The notes: generated by a model from the sequence alone, not told the origin. 64,000 nt of DNA from JASLCR01 sp964407405 (GCA_964407405.1 CAYOVH010000001.1:62001-126000); one strand, 5' to 3'. Shown: positions 7,117 to 14,700, numbered from the stretch's first letter. Translations and numbers: made by a program.

Positions 7117-8475
7117 ATGCCTCAAAATCAGCAAAAATTACAAATACAAACAGTGAAAATAAAAGACCTCCGCTTCCCAGAAAAGAATCCAAGAAAGTGG
7201 GGTGAATCCGCAACCGAAGATCTCAAAGAGAGCTTACGTCGCTTTGGATTCGTAGTGCCAACGCTCCTTAACTCCGCTAAGGGACGTGAGAATATAGTAC
7301 TAAGCGGAAGGTTCAGGATCGAGGCTGCAAAGACACTTGGCTACACTGAGGTTCCGGCCACCTATGTTCATATTGACGATCCTATCAAGGAACGAGAAAT
7401 TATCCTAAGGATCAACAAACAACAGGGTGAATGGAATATGGACATCTTGAAAGAGTTTGAGATTTCCCTCCTCGAAGATGTTGGTTTTTCAAGCGAGGAG
7501 CTCGACGAAATATTTATCGGTGAAGATATGGGTGAATCTTTCGATATCCAAAAAGAGCTGAAGAAGCTCGACATTATGAACGTTGAAGCCAAAAAGGGTG
7601 ACATTTACCAGCTTGGCGACTCTCGCCTCATGGTCGGTGATAGCACCATCCCCGAAGACTTCGAAAAGCTCATGAATGGTGATCAGGGAGATCTCTGCCT
7701 CTGTGACCCGCCTTATCGGCTGAGCTATATGAAGGGTGGTATCCGTCACGGCAAGCCAACCGAAGGATTTGGAGTAAAACGGAACCGTAAATATCTTGAA
7801 ACAGATGAACTGCCTCCTGATTTCACAGAGAAGTGGATGCAGAATATAGCTGATCACGCGAAGCCAGACTTCAGCATCATAGTATACGAAGCGTGGCATA
7901 ACCTCCGTGAGATTTGGGAGAATATGGAGGCGCACTGGAAAGTAAAGAACATGATCATCTGGCATCTGCCTAATCGTCATCAAGGATTCGCTGCCAAGTA
8001 TAAGTTCTTCAGCAAGTACGACATCGCCATGGTCGGAGCTGGCGGAACGGTTGAATATAACCACGAAGAGGAGCCGGATGGGCTACAGGAACAGTACGAA
8101 ACCGCACTCTATGCTATATCCGGAAAACCTCAGTGGGAGGGCTACCAGAAAGGTAAAGACAAACGATTCATGCCAACTGACTTCATCGAGTTTAATGCTG
8201 ATGACGAGAAGCATTCGGGACAGAACATAATCTTTGGCACAAAGCCGATCGAGATTCTTCTTCCCTACATTAAGGTGCTGACCAAACGAGGCGACCTTGT
8301 TGTCGAACCCTTCTGTGGAAGTGGTTCTACTTTAATCGCCGCAACCAAACTGCATCGTCGCTGTTACATCATGGAAAAGTCGCCAGTATACGCAGAAGTT
8401 GCTATGAAGCGATGGGAAAAACTGACAGGTCAGAAAAGGATGAAACTCGATGAAAAAGAAAACAAGGAGTCGTAA
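7117..8475 (+). CDS. ParB-like nuclease domain fused to DNA N-methyltransferase
   Basis: 452 aa. Residues about 10-110 are a ParB/Srx-type N-terminal domain with NPRKWGE and VLSGRFRIEAAKTLG (GxxR-type) motifs. From about 155 the protein is an amino-methyltransferase with permuted order: the catalytic DPPY motif (CDPPYR, about residue 196) comes before the AdoMet site FCGSGST (about 397-403), a beta-class layout. It should methylate adenine or cytosine exocyclic amines in a specific DNA site. ParB-methyltransferase fusions are typical orphan enzymes of phages and integrative elements, where they protect element DNA or mark replication sites. No matching endonuclease gene is adjacent. The HTH gene starts inside its last codons. 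Confidence 0.9.
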   Translation: MPQNQQKLQIQTVKIKDLRFPEKNPRKWGESATEDLKESLRRFGFVVPTLLNSAKGRENIVLSGRFRIEAAKTLGYTEVPATYVHIDDPIKEREIILRINKQQGEWNMDILKEFEISLLEDVGFSSEELDEIFIGEDMGESFDIQKELKKLDIMNVEAKKGDIYQLGDSRLMVGDSTIPEDFEKLMNGDQGDLCLCDPPYRLSYMKGGIRHGKPTEGFGVKRNRKYLETDELPPDFTEKWMQNIADHAKPDFSIIVYEAWHNLREIWENMEAHWKVKNMIIWHLPNRHQGFAAKYKFFSKYDIAMVGAGGTVEYNHEEEPDGLQEQYETALYAISGKPQWEGYQKGKDKRFMPTDFIEFNADDEKHSGQNIIFGTKPIEILLPYIKVLTKRGDLVVEPFCGSGSTLIAATKLHRRCYIMEKSPVYAEVAMKRWEKLTGQKRMKLDEKENKES

Positions 8476-8905
8476 ACAAACCAGGATGTTACGTGAACTG
8501 AGCGAGAACCCCCTGATTGAGAGAGCATGCAAAAAGGTTGGCATTGCCCGCTCAACTTACTATCGTTGGTGTCTTGCTGAGCCATTCTATAAACAAGCTG
8601 TCGATGAGGCACAGGAAAAAGGACGTGAGAAGATCAACGACTTTGCTGAATCAAAGCTCATGGAAAATATGAGTAATAACCACTTCCCGTCACTTGCTTA
8701 CTGGCTTAGCCACAACACTATGCGTTACAGATCCTTTCAGTCACGAATATCTACGAGTCAGATTGAGCATCTCAAACAGTCTCATAAGCGACTCGAGCTC
8801 TTCGTACAGATGATGGATAACGAAGCCACCTATGCATCTATCCGTGACGTGATCATCGACAGATACAAAAGGGACCATATGGATCGTACAGACGAGATCG
8901 AGTAG
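8450..8905 (+). CDS. Helix-turn-helix protein, terminase-small-subunit-like
   Basis: 151 aa, overlapping the methyltransferase stop by 26 bases, so translation is coupled. Residues about 20-60 form a homeodomain-like helix-turn-helix (ERACKKVGIARSTYYRW), as in phage phBC6A51-type and small-terminase-like proteins. The remainder is helical and basic. In a phage this would recognise packaging DNA. Here no large terminase or capsid genes are seen, so a DNA-binding accessory role in the element (segregation, transfer or regulation) is more cautious. Confidence 0.65.
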   Translation: MKKKTRSRKQTRMLRELSENPLIERACKKVGIARSTYYRWCLAEPFYKQAVDEAQEKGREKINDFAESKLMENMSNNHFPSLAYWLSHNTMRYRSFQSRISTSQIEHLKQSHKRLELFVQMMDNEATYASIRDVIIDRYKRDHMDRTDEIE

Positions 8906-8908
8906 TGC

Positions 8909-8917
8909 TGATATAAT
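8909..8917 (+). promoter_or_regulatory. Extended -10 promoter of pseudoknot RNA 1
   Basis: TGA-TATAAT with no good -35, six bases before G8924, the first base of the long RNA stem. The same spacing recurs at the other two copies (20681-20689 on the plus strand and 19153-19161 on the minus strand). Confidence 0.65.
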
Positions 8918-8923
8918 CAAAGA

Positions 8924-9048
8924 GTTGAGATCTGCAAAAGAAGCACCCTACTTGGGTGTAGTTGAACCATATAAATGGGCAGCTACGCGCAAGCAATTGG
9001 TTCAACCCTTTTGCGGATCTCAACAGTCCAGCGTGGCTGTCCTTTTTT
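8924..9048 (+). ncRNA. Pseudoknot RNA, copy 1 (leader of 9099 gene or separate small RNA)
   Basis: About 125 bases. The outer stem pairs 8924-8940 with 9008-9024 (17 bp, one G-U). Inside are a hairpin GCACCC/GGGTGT (8943-8948 / 8954-8959) and an inner stem 8961-8969 / 8998-9006 (9 bp). The inner-loop strand 8977-8988 (GGGCAGCTACGC) pairs with 9031-9042 (GCGTGGCTGTCC) beyond the outer stem, a 12-bp pseudoknot with two G-U pairs. A run of six T follows (9043-9048). The 3' strand can alternatively form a 6-bp hairpin (9023-9028 / 9035-9040) directly before the T run, an intrinsic terminator. A switch between pseudoknot and terminator is inferred. Confidence 0.75.
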
Positions 9049-9098
9049 GTATGGACTTCTTCGCTGAGTTGCGGCATTACTTTGTCGAAGGAGGACAT

Positions 9099-9707
9099 AT
9101 GCAACCAAGCAATCATCAACAAACCCCACCGATCCAGCAAAAGAAAAAGTGGTACACCACATGGTGGGGCATTTTATTAATCATATTTGTGTACATACCG
9201 ATTGGATTGACAGTATTTATGATGGTACTCGCTGTCGCAAGCTACGAAGAATCCAACGACAATTCAACTCAAAGTAACCAACAGAAAACCCCCGAAGAGT
9301 CGGCAAAACAGCAAGCGGAAGACAAGGCTGCCGCAAAAAAGCTCACCAAGACATTAATTGAAAGCTATGTGCCAAAGTACTGCGAGACTCATCAACAACG
9401 AAACGTGCCTTTGCCCCCTGCTGATGGCGAGCAATATGGTGAAGGAAAGAATTACCTCACTACAAAAGAGTGTCGAGCGATTATTACCTATCTAGTTGAT
9501 CGTGTTGGATCATCTGCTCAAAGCCTTGAGAGTATATCAAATGCGGAAATAAATATCGGCATGAATCGCCACGAGTTACTGATGGCATGGGGGCTTCCTC
9601 GCGATATCAACTCGACGCATACAGCAGCCGGTGAGCGTGCTCAGTGGGTATATAACTCAAGCTATGTATATCTGGAGAACGATGTCATAACAGTGGTTCA
9701 AAATTAA
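9099..9707 (+). CDS. Membrane-anchored protein with SmpA/BamE-like C-terminal domain
   Basis: 202 aa from the ATG at 9099, chosen because GAAGGAGGA (9088-9095) is ideally spaced; an upstream frame would run through the pseudoknot RNA. A short polar N-terminus, one membrane segment at about residues 25-47, a Ser/Gln/Lys-rich linker, and a C-terminal domain with NIGMNRHELLMAWGLP followed by a WVY strand and a short final strand. That pattern resembles the SmpA/BamE fold. It sits between the RNA copy 1 and the first recombinase. It is probably surface-exposed; function unknown. Confidence 0.65.
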   Translation: MQPSNHQQTPPIQQKKKWYTTWWGILLIIFVYIPIGLTVFMMVLAVASYEESNDNSTQSNQQKTPEESAKQQAEDKAAAKKLTKTLIESYVPKYCETHQQRNVPLPPADGEQYGEGKNYLTTKECRAIITYLVDRVGSSAQSLESISNAEINIGMNRHELLMAWGLPRDINSTHTAAGERAQWVYNSSYVYLENDVITVVQN

Positions 9708-9731
9708 GGCTAGACTTTAAAAACCGTTGCG

Positions 9732-9768
9732 GTATTGTTGTGTTTGCAGCCATGCTGGACAACAATAC
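9732..9768. repeat. Perfect dyad around the start of recombinase 1
   Basis: GTATTGTTGT (9732-9741) and ACAACAATAC (9759-9768) are perfect 10-bp inverted arms; inside them CAGC/GCTG close around the CAT of the likely ATG start. As DNA this is a 37-bp dyad, like a recombinase binding site; as RNA it would hide the start codon. Either role is inferred. Confidence 0.5.
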
Positions 9769-11035
9769 TCAATCACTAAAATACTGCCTGTACGCTCGAA
9801 AGTCTTCCGAGTCTGATGAGCGTCAGGCAATGAGTATTGATTCACAGTTAGCTGAAATGAGATCCCTCGCTGAGAATGAGGGATTAAATGTTGTGTGTGA
9901 GCTCCAAGAGAGTCACTCGGCGAAAGACTCTGGAAAGCGCCCTGTATACAACAAGATGTTAACTGGTCTTACTAGCGGCGAATATAACGCGATCCTTACC
10001 TGGGCACCAGATCGGCTGAGCCGAAACGCCGGTGACCTGGGGGCAGTTGTCGACCTCATGGATCAGCATAAGCTACTCCACATTCGCACATATTCCCAAA
10101 CATTTTCGAATAGCCCAAATGAAAAATTCCTCCTCATGATTCTCTGCTCGCAAGCTAAACTTGAAAACGACAACAAAAGCATCAATGTAAAGCGTGGCAT
10201 ACGCACAAAATGCGAGATGGGCTGGCGACCTGGCGTTGCACCACTTGGCTATATGAACCGAGCGTTTGGAGGTGTCAACGATATCATTGTCGACCCCGAA
10301 CGTGCCCACCTTATCAGAGAAGCATTCCATAAAGCAGGATACGAACGATGGAGCGGGCGCAGAATTAAAGCTTGGCTCGACGAAAAAGGATTTACTAATC
10401 GATCAGGAAAACCAATAAGTGTCAGCCAGGTACTAGTGATACTAAACACTCCCTTTTACTACGGAAGATTCCAGTATCCAGAAGCACCTGATGCACCGTG
10501 GTATGATGGCGCACACAAGCCACTCATCTCCAAGGAATTATTCGATCAGGTACAGGAAACCCGGGGCATTAATAAGGGCGTGTGGGGTTCAAAAACCTTC
10601 GCCTTTCGCGGTCTGCTCAAATGCGGACAATGCGGTGCTGATATTACCGCACAGGACAAATTCAAAACGCTAAAAAAGACTGGTGAGGTAAAGCGATTCG
10701 TTTACTATAACTGTACGAGACGGAAAGATCCGAACTGCACTGAGAAATATATCAACGAAGATAAATTATGCGAACTCATGAAGGATTTTATCGAAGAGAA
10801 TTACGCTACTATTAAAATTAGCGACAAGTTGCGTGCAAAAGTTGATAAGCATATGTACGTCACAAAAACTTTACTCACCCATTACGATATTAGTCGAGAG
10901 CTGAACGATCCATTCGTAGAATACGCGAGGTATGCTCTCATAAGTGGAACCGAGAACGAAAAGACGAGCTTAGCAGCTGGAATGGAAACTAAATTGCAAA
11001 TTAAACATGGTCTGCTCGAATTTTTTGCTAAGTAA
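9752..11035 (+). CDS. Large serine recombinase 1
   Basis: 427 aa from the ATG at 9752 (a GTG at 9740 is also in frame). The resolvase domain has the catalytic serine in the YARKSSESDERQ motif and the active-site PDRLSRN helix. The recombinase domain and a zinc ribbon (CGQCGAD with a later YYNCTRRKDPNC) follow. The C-terminal part after the zinc ribbon is short, ending with a helical ARYALISG segment. The long coiled coil seen in recombinase 2 (560 aa) is largely missing. Short forms like this exist in CPR bacteria, so I do not call it broken. It would catalyse integration or excision of the first block. It has no clear ribosome site and overlaps the convergent gene by 8 bases. Confidence 0.93.
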   Translation: MLDNNTQSLKYCLYARKSSESDERQAMSIDSQLAEMRSLAENEGLNVVCELQESHSAKDSGKRPVYNKMLTGLTSGEYNAILTWAPDRLSRNAGDLGAVVDLMDQHKLLHIRTYSQTFSNSPNEKFLLMILCSQAKLENDNKSINVKRGIRTKCEMGWRPGVAPLGYMNRAFGGVNDIIVDPERAHLIREAFHKAGYERWSGRRIKAWLDEKGFTNRSGKPISVSQVLVILNTPFYYGRFQYPEAPDAPWYDGAHKPLISKELFDQVQETRGINKGVWGSKTFAFRGLLKCGQCGADITAQDKFKTLKKTGEVKRFVYYNCTRRKDPNCTEKYINEDKLCELMKDFIEENYATIKISDKLRAKVDKHMYVTKTLLTHYDISRELNDPFVEYARYALISGTENEKTSLAAGMETKLQIKHGLLEFFAK

Positions 11036-11603
11036 GATGAGCTGCTGCGAGAAGTACCGCTATAAGAGCATCAGCTCCTTTATCAGCAAGCCATTTAACT
11101 ATGTTTATTATCGCTGGCTTATCCTTGGTTTCCTTTTTAAGCTCGTCAAGGAGCTCTTGTACTTTCTCCTGGACATCAACATCATATTGAGATAGGTTAA
11201 TAGTTTGCGTAATCTGTTGTACTTGTTGCTGACTTATCGTAAGATTCAAGATCACCTTATCTTGAGGAGAGGTCTGGGTACTTACACTCGCAGTGCTAGA
11301 CTCATAGCCCCATGTTTCGAGCTCCTCGATAATAGATTTTATGAACGCTTCAGCTTCGCCCATTCCGCGCTGATATGCTCGAGCGTACGAGGCACTATTA
11401 TCACCGCCACCTATAACTACTCCTGGGTAGAAGCGAATATTATCAGCCCGTCGCTTATATGACTCTCCCATTCGTTCACATGTAGATGTAATTGTATTCC
11501 ACCATGCGGTAAACTCAGGGTTATCATCGTCATTTAGGTTTTTAATTTCCGGAACCTTCTCTAATTTTGCCCGAAAGAATTTGATCAGTGTTTCAGTATT
11601 CAT
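11028..11603 (-). CDS. Hypothetical protein
   Basis: 191 aa, not recognised. A soluble N-terminal half with a GGGDNSASYARAYQ glycine-rich segment (about residues 65-80), a polar Ser/Gln-rich middle, a charged helical segment (about 135-165) and a hydrophobic C-terminal helix (about 170-190) that could insert into a membrane. The gene is convergent with recombinase 1. Its promoter has a TATAAT ten bases before the ATG and an overlapping palindrome, so it is probably autoregulated or silenced. Confidence 0.6.
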   Translation of the reverse strand: MNTETLIKFFRAKLEKVPEIKNLNDDDNPEFTAWWNTITSTCERMGESYKRRADNIRFYPGVVIGGGDNSASYARAYQRGMGEAEAFIKSIIEELETWGYESSTASVSTQTSPQDKVILNLTISQQQVQQITQTINLSQYDVDVQEKVQELLDELKKETKDKPAIINIVKWLADKGADALIAVLLAAAHLT

Positions 11604-11613
11604 ATTAATTCTT

Positions 11614-11640
11614 ATTATATACTGTCTGACTATCAGACAG
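11614..11640 (-). promoter_or_regulatory. Promoter with palindromic operator
   Basis: -10 TATAAT on the minus strand (11614-11619) is flanked directly upstream by a perfect palindrome CTGTCTGA-CTA-TCAGACAG (11622-11640), which fills the spacer and would block RNA polymerase when bound. The -10 box is only ten bases before the start codon, so the leader is nearly absent. Confidence 0.55.
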
Positions 11641-11724
11641 GTCTAGGAACCAGGTCAGTTTCTAGCCCGCTTGCTTCCCTAGGGCTAGATGAGTCAGTGT
11701 TAGAACCAAATTAAAGAGGTAATA

Positions 11725-11799
11725 ATGAAAAACCACCCTTTCGGACGGTTCCAACATTTTGTACCTTTTGAGATCAACTCAAACTTCTTGCTCGAGTAA
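11725..11799 (+). CDS. Possible 24-aa small peptide
   Basis: ATG at 11725 preceded by AAAGAGGT (11713-11720), ending at TAA 11797-11799. The peptide begins MKNHPFGRFQHF. It lies in an otherwise gene-free stretch (11604-11890). There is no coupled downstream gene on the same strand, so this may be chance. Confidence 0.25.
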   Translation: MKNHPFGRFQHFVPFEINSNFLLE

Positions 11800-11811
11800 G
11801 AAGTTAATGAG

Positions 11812-11875
11812 ATGTCGGTCATGGAAATCGATCATCTATTTTAACTGCTTGCTCTGGCTCCGCATGTCGGTCATG
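11812..11875. repeat. Short direct repeats
   Basis: The 12-mer ATGTCGGTCATG occurs at 11812-11823 and 11864-11875, each followed 10-13 bases later by CATCTA (11833 and 11888). Possibly protein-binding iterons or a minor duplication. Confidence 0.4.
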
Positions 11876-11890
11876 AACCATGCCAACCAT

Positions 11891-12610
11891 CTACTCTCCG
11901 TTACTTTGCTCTTTTCCGTTCTTTATCTTAGCTAATGTACTTACGTAAACTTCTGCAAGACGCCCCGACCATTCTGCACCATTGAAGCCGGGAAGCATAC
12001 TATCGCTCAATACGGTAAGCCACTGTAAAATCGCTCCATTTAATATCTCAATCAAATATAGATTTATATATCCCTTTTCTTGGTCCGCCTTATGCCAAAA
12101 AGCACCTGCAATATTTGGATGAGTATAGAAGCATAGGAAGTTATAAGCGCCTAGACCATCACTACCGTATGCACCTTTTATTCGAGAGAGTGTCTTTTTG
12201 TCGAGACTGCCATACGTGTTTATATCGCCCTTCTTGAATACCTTCCATTTATCTGCGTGAGAAGTTGCAGTTTTTAGGTCTGTTTGAATTCTGTGTTGAG
12301 CATTGTAGTATTCGACAGACTCGACAGCATTCTTTTGTAAATAGGTAGCATCGGCTACACACTCGAACACAAGTCTTACAGAGCCGGCTGTCTGGTATGT
12401 TCTGTATCTCATGTTGAAATCACTAAGTATGTGATAGATATTTTGCTGGATAATATAATTTAGCCCCATCAGAGATTTGTAATAATCATTCGGATTATCA
12501 AGATCTCTAAATTGTTCTTCAAGACATTTGCCGAGTTCATCAAATATTTTGGCAGTTTGCTCTGCATATTCGTCAGCTACACCCATATTTTTCCTGTTGT
12601 TTCTCGTCAT
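11891..12610 (-). CDS. Hypothetical alpha-helical protein
   Basis: 239 aa. Mostly helical, with a NYIIQQNIYHILSDF helix in the first third, a FECVADATYLQ segment, and a FLCFYTHPNIAGAF stretch near residue 160. The overall look resembles DUF5677-type proteins (helical, with a conserved Y-x-H-P near the middle), but the match is from memory and weak. No signal peptide. It lies just downstream of a strong terminator for the 12737 gene and so has its own, unidentified, promoter. Confidence 0.6.
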   Translation of the reverse strand: MTRNNRKNMGVADEYAEQTAKIFDELGKCLEEQFRDLDNPNDYYKSLMGLNYIIQQNIYHILSDFNMRYRTYQTAGSVRLVFECVADATYLQKNAVESVEYYNAQHRIQTDLKTATSHADKWKVFKKGDINTYGSLDKKTLSRIKGAYGSDGLGAYNFLCFYTHPNIAGAFWHKADQEKGYINLYLIEILNGAILQWLTVLSDSMLPGFNGAEWSGRLAEVYVSTLAKIKNGKEQSNGE

Positions 12611-12621
12611 ACTAAATTAAT

Positions 12622-12666
12622 AATAACAAAAATAAGAATCCACTAGCGTGAATGCTTAGTGGATTC
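12622..12666 (-). terminator. Intrinsic terminator of the 12737-13066 gene
   Basis: Perfect 10-bp stem GAATCCACTA (12636-12645) / TAGTGGATTC (12657-12666) with an 11-base loop. On the minus strand it runs into TTATTTTTGTTATT. Confidence 0.75.
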
Positions 12667-12683
12667 CTTGTAAAATATATGCT

Positions 12684-12724
12684 CTTGGCTCAGAACGATA
12701 GAGGAGGTTATAACTGTAATAAAG
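12684..12724. repeat. 41-bp direct repeat, copy A
   Basis: Matches 13108-13148 at 32 of 41 positions with no gap (CTTGGCTC, GATAGAGGA, GTTAT and TAATAAAG blocks identical). The two copies bracket the 12737-13066 gene together with its promoter: copy A sits just after the gene's stop, copy B just upstream of its -35. Confidence 0.6.
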
Positions 12725-12736
12725 GAGGATTTATTG

Positions 12737-13066
12737 CTAACCTAGAATATTATCAATAGCACGATTAACAGCAATTGTGCTTGATAACTCGGAGCCCATC
12801 TCAATAGCACGATTAACTTCATCCTGAGTAAGATCGCTATCTAGTGCAGATGTAATCTCTTGAGCTGCTCGAGCTGCAACAACATCAGCCATGCCAGGAT
12901 CAACGCCAACGGTCTCAACAAGGAATGACTTAACATCAGCAACGGCAATCGTAAGACGGTCTTTCTTTTCTGGGAACTGCTCTTTTAGGCTACCGTTTAT
13001 AAACTCACCAAAAACGCCATTCGGGTTAGTTGGCGAAGATAGTCGGTCATAGTTTTGATTTACCAT
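12737..13066 (-). CDS. Small hypothetical protein bracketed by direct repeats
   Basis: 109 aa, family not recognised. A disordered Asn/Pro N-terminus (to about residue 25) is followed by a compact helical domain with AVADVKSFLVETVGVD and ALDSDLTQDEVNRAIEMG segments. It is acidic overall, without membrane or secretion signals. It has an almost perfect consensus promoter whose -10 lies nine bases before the ATG, and a strong terminator, so it is an independent, probably highly expressed unit. An antitoxin or anti-restriction role would fit the size and acidity, but nothing in the sequence shows it. Confidence 0.65.
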   Translation of the reverse strand: MVNQNYDRLSSPTNPNGVFGEFINGSLKEQFPEKKDRLTIAVADVKSFLVETVGVDPGMADVVAARAAQEITSALDSDLTQDEVNRAIEMGSELSSTIAVNRAIDNILG

Positions 13067-13073
13067 AATAAAA

Positions 13074-13104
13074 ACACTATAGCATTAATTAACTATAGTG
13101 TCAA
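13074..13104 (-). promoter_or_regulatory. Near-consensus promoter with palindromic operator
   Basis: -35 TTGACA (13099-13104), 17-base spacer, -10 TATAGT (13076-13081) on the minus strand. Inverted arms ACACTATAG (13074-13082) and CTATAGTGT (13093-13101) overlap both promoter boxes, so a dimeric repressor bound here would block initiation. The ATG at 13066 is nine bases past the -10: a leaderless transcript. Confidence 0.75.
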
Positions 13105-13107
13105 TAT

Positions 13108-13148
13108 CTTGGCTCCCCGTGATAGAGGAAGTTATTACCATAATAAAG
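13108..13148. repeat. 41-bp direct repeat, copy B
   Basis: See copy A at 12684-12724. This copy also shares the 13-mer TATCTTGGCTCCC (13105-13117) with the edge of the tRNA-Asn gene (22467-22479), which might make it an attachment-site relic. Confidence 0.5.
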
Positions 13149-13188
13149 AGTGAGGCAAGTCTTGTTTGAAGCCTCGGTAGTGAGGCAT

Positions 13189-14637
13189 TTACATCATGAA
13201 GAAAAAATCTAGAGGTACTTTTACGATTGTCTTCTCCTTATTAATACTGAGTCCACTTTGAGAAAAAACAAGCCCGTAGTTACCGCCACTTTTTGAAAGT
13301 GTTGCTTCAGTCTGCGTAAAATCCTTCTGTCCATAGCCAAACTCAATAGGTATCTGCCTGACATTCCCGACGCGTAAAATAAAATCACACTGTCCGCCAC
13401 TCTTATCGTATGGATGCGTAACGCTTCCTTGCCTCTTTGTGACAAACTCGCGATAGTAATGTAGTGCAGCAACATCTTCAAGCAGTGCGCCTCTACGCGA
13501 TTCTTTGGTACCCGGTACACCAACGATGTCATGAAACGCCGCCCTTATAGCCGGACTCATGAAGAAAAACTTTGATGGATTAGTTGATGCCACGACATTA
13601 TTGCCGTGTGCAGGCACTTTGATGAATAGTTCTGCCTTAACAAAAGCGTCAAGTATATTGATAAGCTGCGGTCTACTTACTCCAACGGTATCAGCCATCT
13701 TTGCTAGTGGCATAACATCACAATCCGACAATATCATCACAAGCCGCTTCATAGCACCTATTGTTTCGGAGTTGAATTGTTGTAACGATTGCATATCTAG
13801 GCTGATAATTTTATCTGTCATGGCACTAATTGCTGAATAAACCTGCTGTGGGTCCTTTTCCAAAAGAGTAAAAGGTATGGTTCCCGTATCTAGGTACTTC
13901 TCTACGGAGCTGCGAGGATACTGTGTCCACGCACGGTCAACGAGAGGCTTGAGTTTTACAAGCTTATCGTGCACCTCTTGCGCAGTATCGCTACCGTACA
14001 GTGCGTCAATCAATCCTTGTTTCAGGCCTCTGGGTGGATATGCTTCATTGGCCAAAACCTGGTACTCGGGAAAGCTTAGTGGATATAGCTTTTCAATCAC
14101 GGCACGACGTCCACTCACATCCGCATCAAGTTGCAAGTGAGTAGCCGATGAACCAGAGCAAATAATAAATACGTTCGGAACTCTATCATATAAGAACTTC
14201 AGGATTCTTGCCCACGATGCATCAACTTGTACTTCATCTATGAAGAGTATCGTTGGTTTCTTGGTTGCCTCAAATGAACCATCCGGGAGCAGTCTCTCGT
14301 ATTCGTCGATTAGCTCTGAAAGATTTGACCCAATCTTTTCTACTACCTCATCCATACTGACATAAAGCATGTTCAAGCCGTCTCCGTACTTATCATTGAG
14401 CTCTAAGTAAAGCTGAGCTAGTACTGTCGTCTTTCCTACGCCGCGAAGTCCCGGTAACACTACCCATCGGCGAGAGCCTGGAACGTTACTCAAGAAGTTC
14501 TCCGTGTACATTCGTAACTTAACGATGATTGTTCTGGTTGGGAACTTAACCCCTTGCGCGTTTACCGTCTTCGACTTCATGACCGTAACTCCAGAAAGTA
14601 TCTGACGCTGAAGGTATCTAGTTAGTAACTCACTCAT
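13189..14637 (-). CDS. AAA+ ATPase with DUF4143-type C-terminus
   Basis: 482 aa. Walker A is GLRGVGKTT (about residues 63-71), Walker B is ILFIDEVQ (about 128-136), and a sensor-1-like ICSGSSA strand follows. A winged-helix segment (about 300-340) precedes a C-terminal domain with CDFIL and PIEFGYG, which resembles the degenerate PD-(D/E)xK fold typical of DUF4143 proteins. These large proteins are common in CPR and archaeal genomes; their role is unclear, with suggested links to defence or DNA maintenance. The gene has its own AT-rich upstream region with repeated TTAGTAA motifs and a weak hairpin (13171-13186) after its stop. Confidence 0.85.
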   Translation of the reverse strand: MSELLTRYLQRQILSGVTVMKSKTVNAQGVKFPTRTIIVKLRMYTENFLSNVPGSRRWVVLPGLRGVGKTTVLAQLYLELNDKYGDGLNMLYVSMDEVVEKIGSNLSELIDEYERLLPDGSFEATKKPTILFIDEVQVDASWARILKFLYDRVPNVFIICSGSSATHLQLDADVSGRRAVIEKLYPLSFPEYQVLANEAYPPRGLKQGLIDALYGSDTAQEVHDKLVKLKPLVDRAWTQYPRSSVEKYLDTGTIPFTLLEKDPQQVYSAISAMTDKIISLDMQSLQQFNSETIGAMKRLVMILSDCDVMPLAKMADTVGVSRPQLINILDAFVKAELFIKVPAHGNNVVASTNPSKFFFMSPAIRAAFHDIVGVPGTKESRRGALLEDVAALHYYREFVTKRQGSVTHPYDKSGGQCDFILRVGNVRQIPIEFGYGQKDFTQTEATLSKSGGNYGLVFSQSGLSINKEKTIVKVPLDFFFMM

Positions 14638-14639
14638 TG

Positions 14640-14700
14640 ATATAACCTATTTTACTAATCATCATACTAACTAGTATACTACAGTTTACTAATTTTAGAA
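14640..14700 (-). promoter_or_regulatory. AT-rich region with TTAGTAA repeats
   Basis: On the minus strand ATTAGTAAA occurs twice, with a related GTTAGTATGA between, around a TATACT box (TAGTATACTAG) upstream of the ATPase start. Probable promoter with repeated operator half-sites. Confidence 0.35.

Noticed and set aside
8450..8905. Prophage with packaging genes
   Set aside because: Only a small-terminase-like HTH protein is present; there is no large terminase, portal, capsid or tail gene in the window.
8924..9048. HDV-like or twister ribozyme
   Set aside because: The order and length of the stems (long outer stem, 9-bp inner stem, one 12-13 bp pseudoknot ending in a T run) do not match the nested double pseudoknot of HDV or the twister core, and no conserved catalytic loop sequence is shared by the copies.
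8925..9098. N-terminal extension of the 9099 gene through the RNA region
   Set aside because: The extension covers the pseudoknot RNA, has no ribosome site, and the ATG at 9099 has an ideal one.
9740..11035. Recombinase 1 as a truncated pseudogene
   Set aside because: The catalytic serine, active-site helix, recombinase domain and zinc ribbon are all intact; only the coiled coil is short, which occurs in functional CPR homologs.
11604..11700. Extra copy of the pseudoknot RNA before the 11603 gene
   Set aside because: CTAGCCC/GGGCTAG and CTGTCTGA/TCAGACAG are simple hairpins; no interleaved strand or T run was found, and the -10 box is downstream of them.
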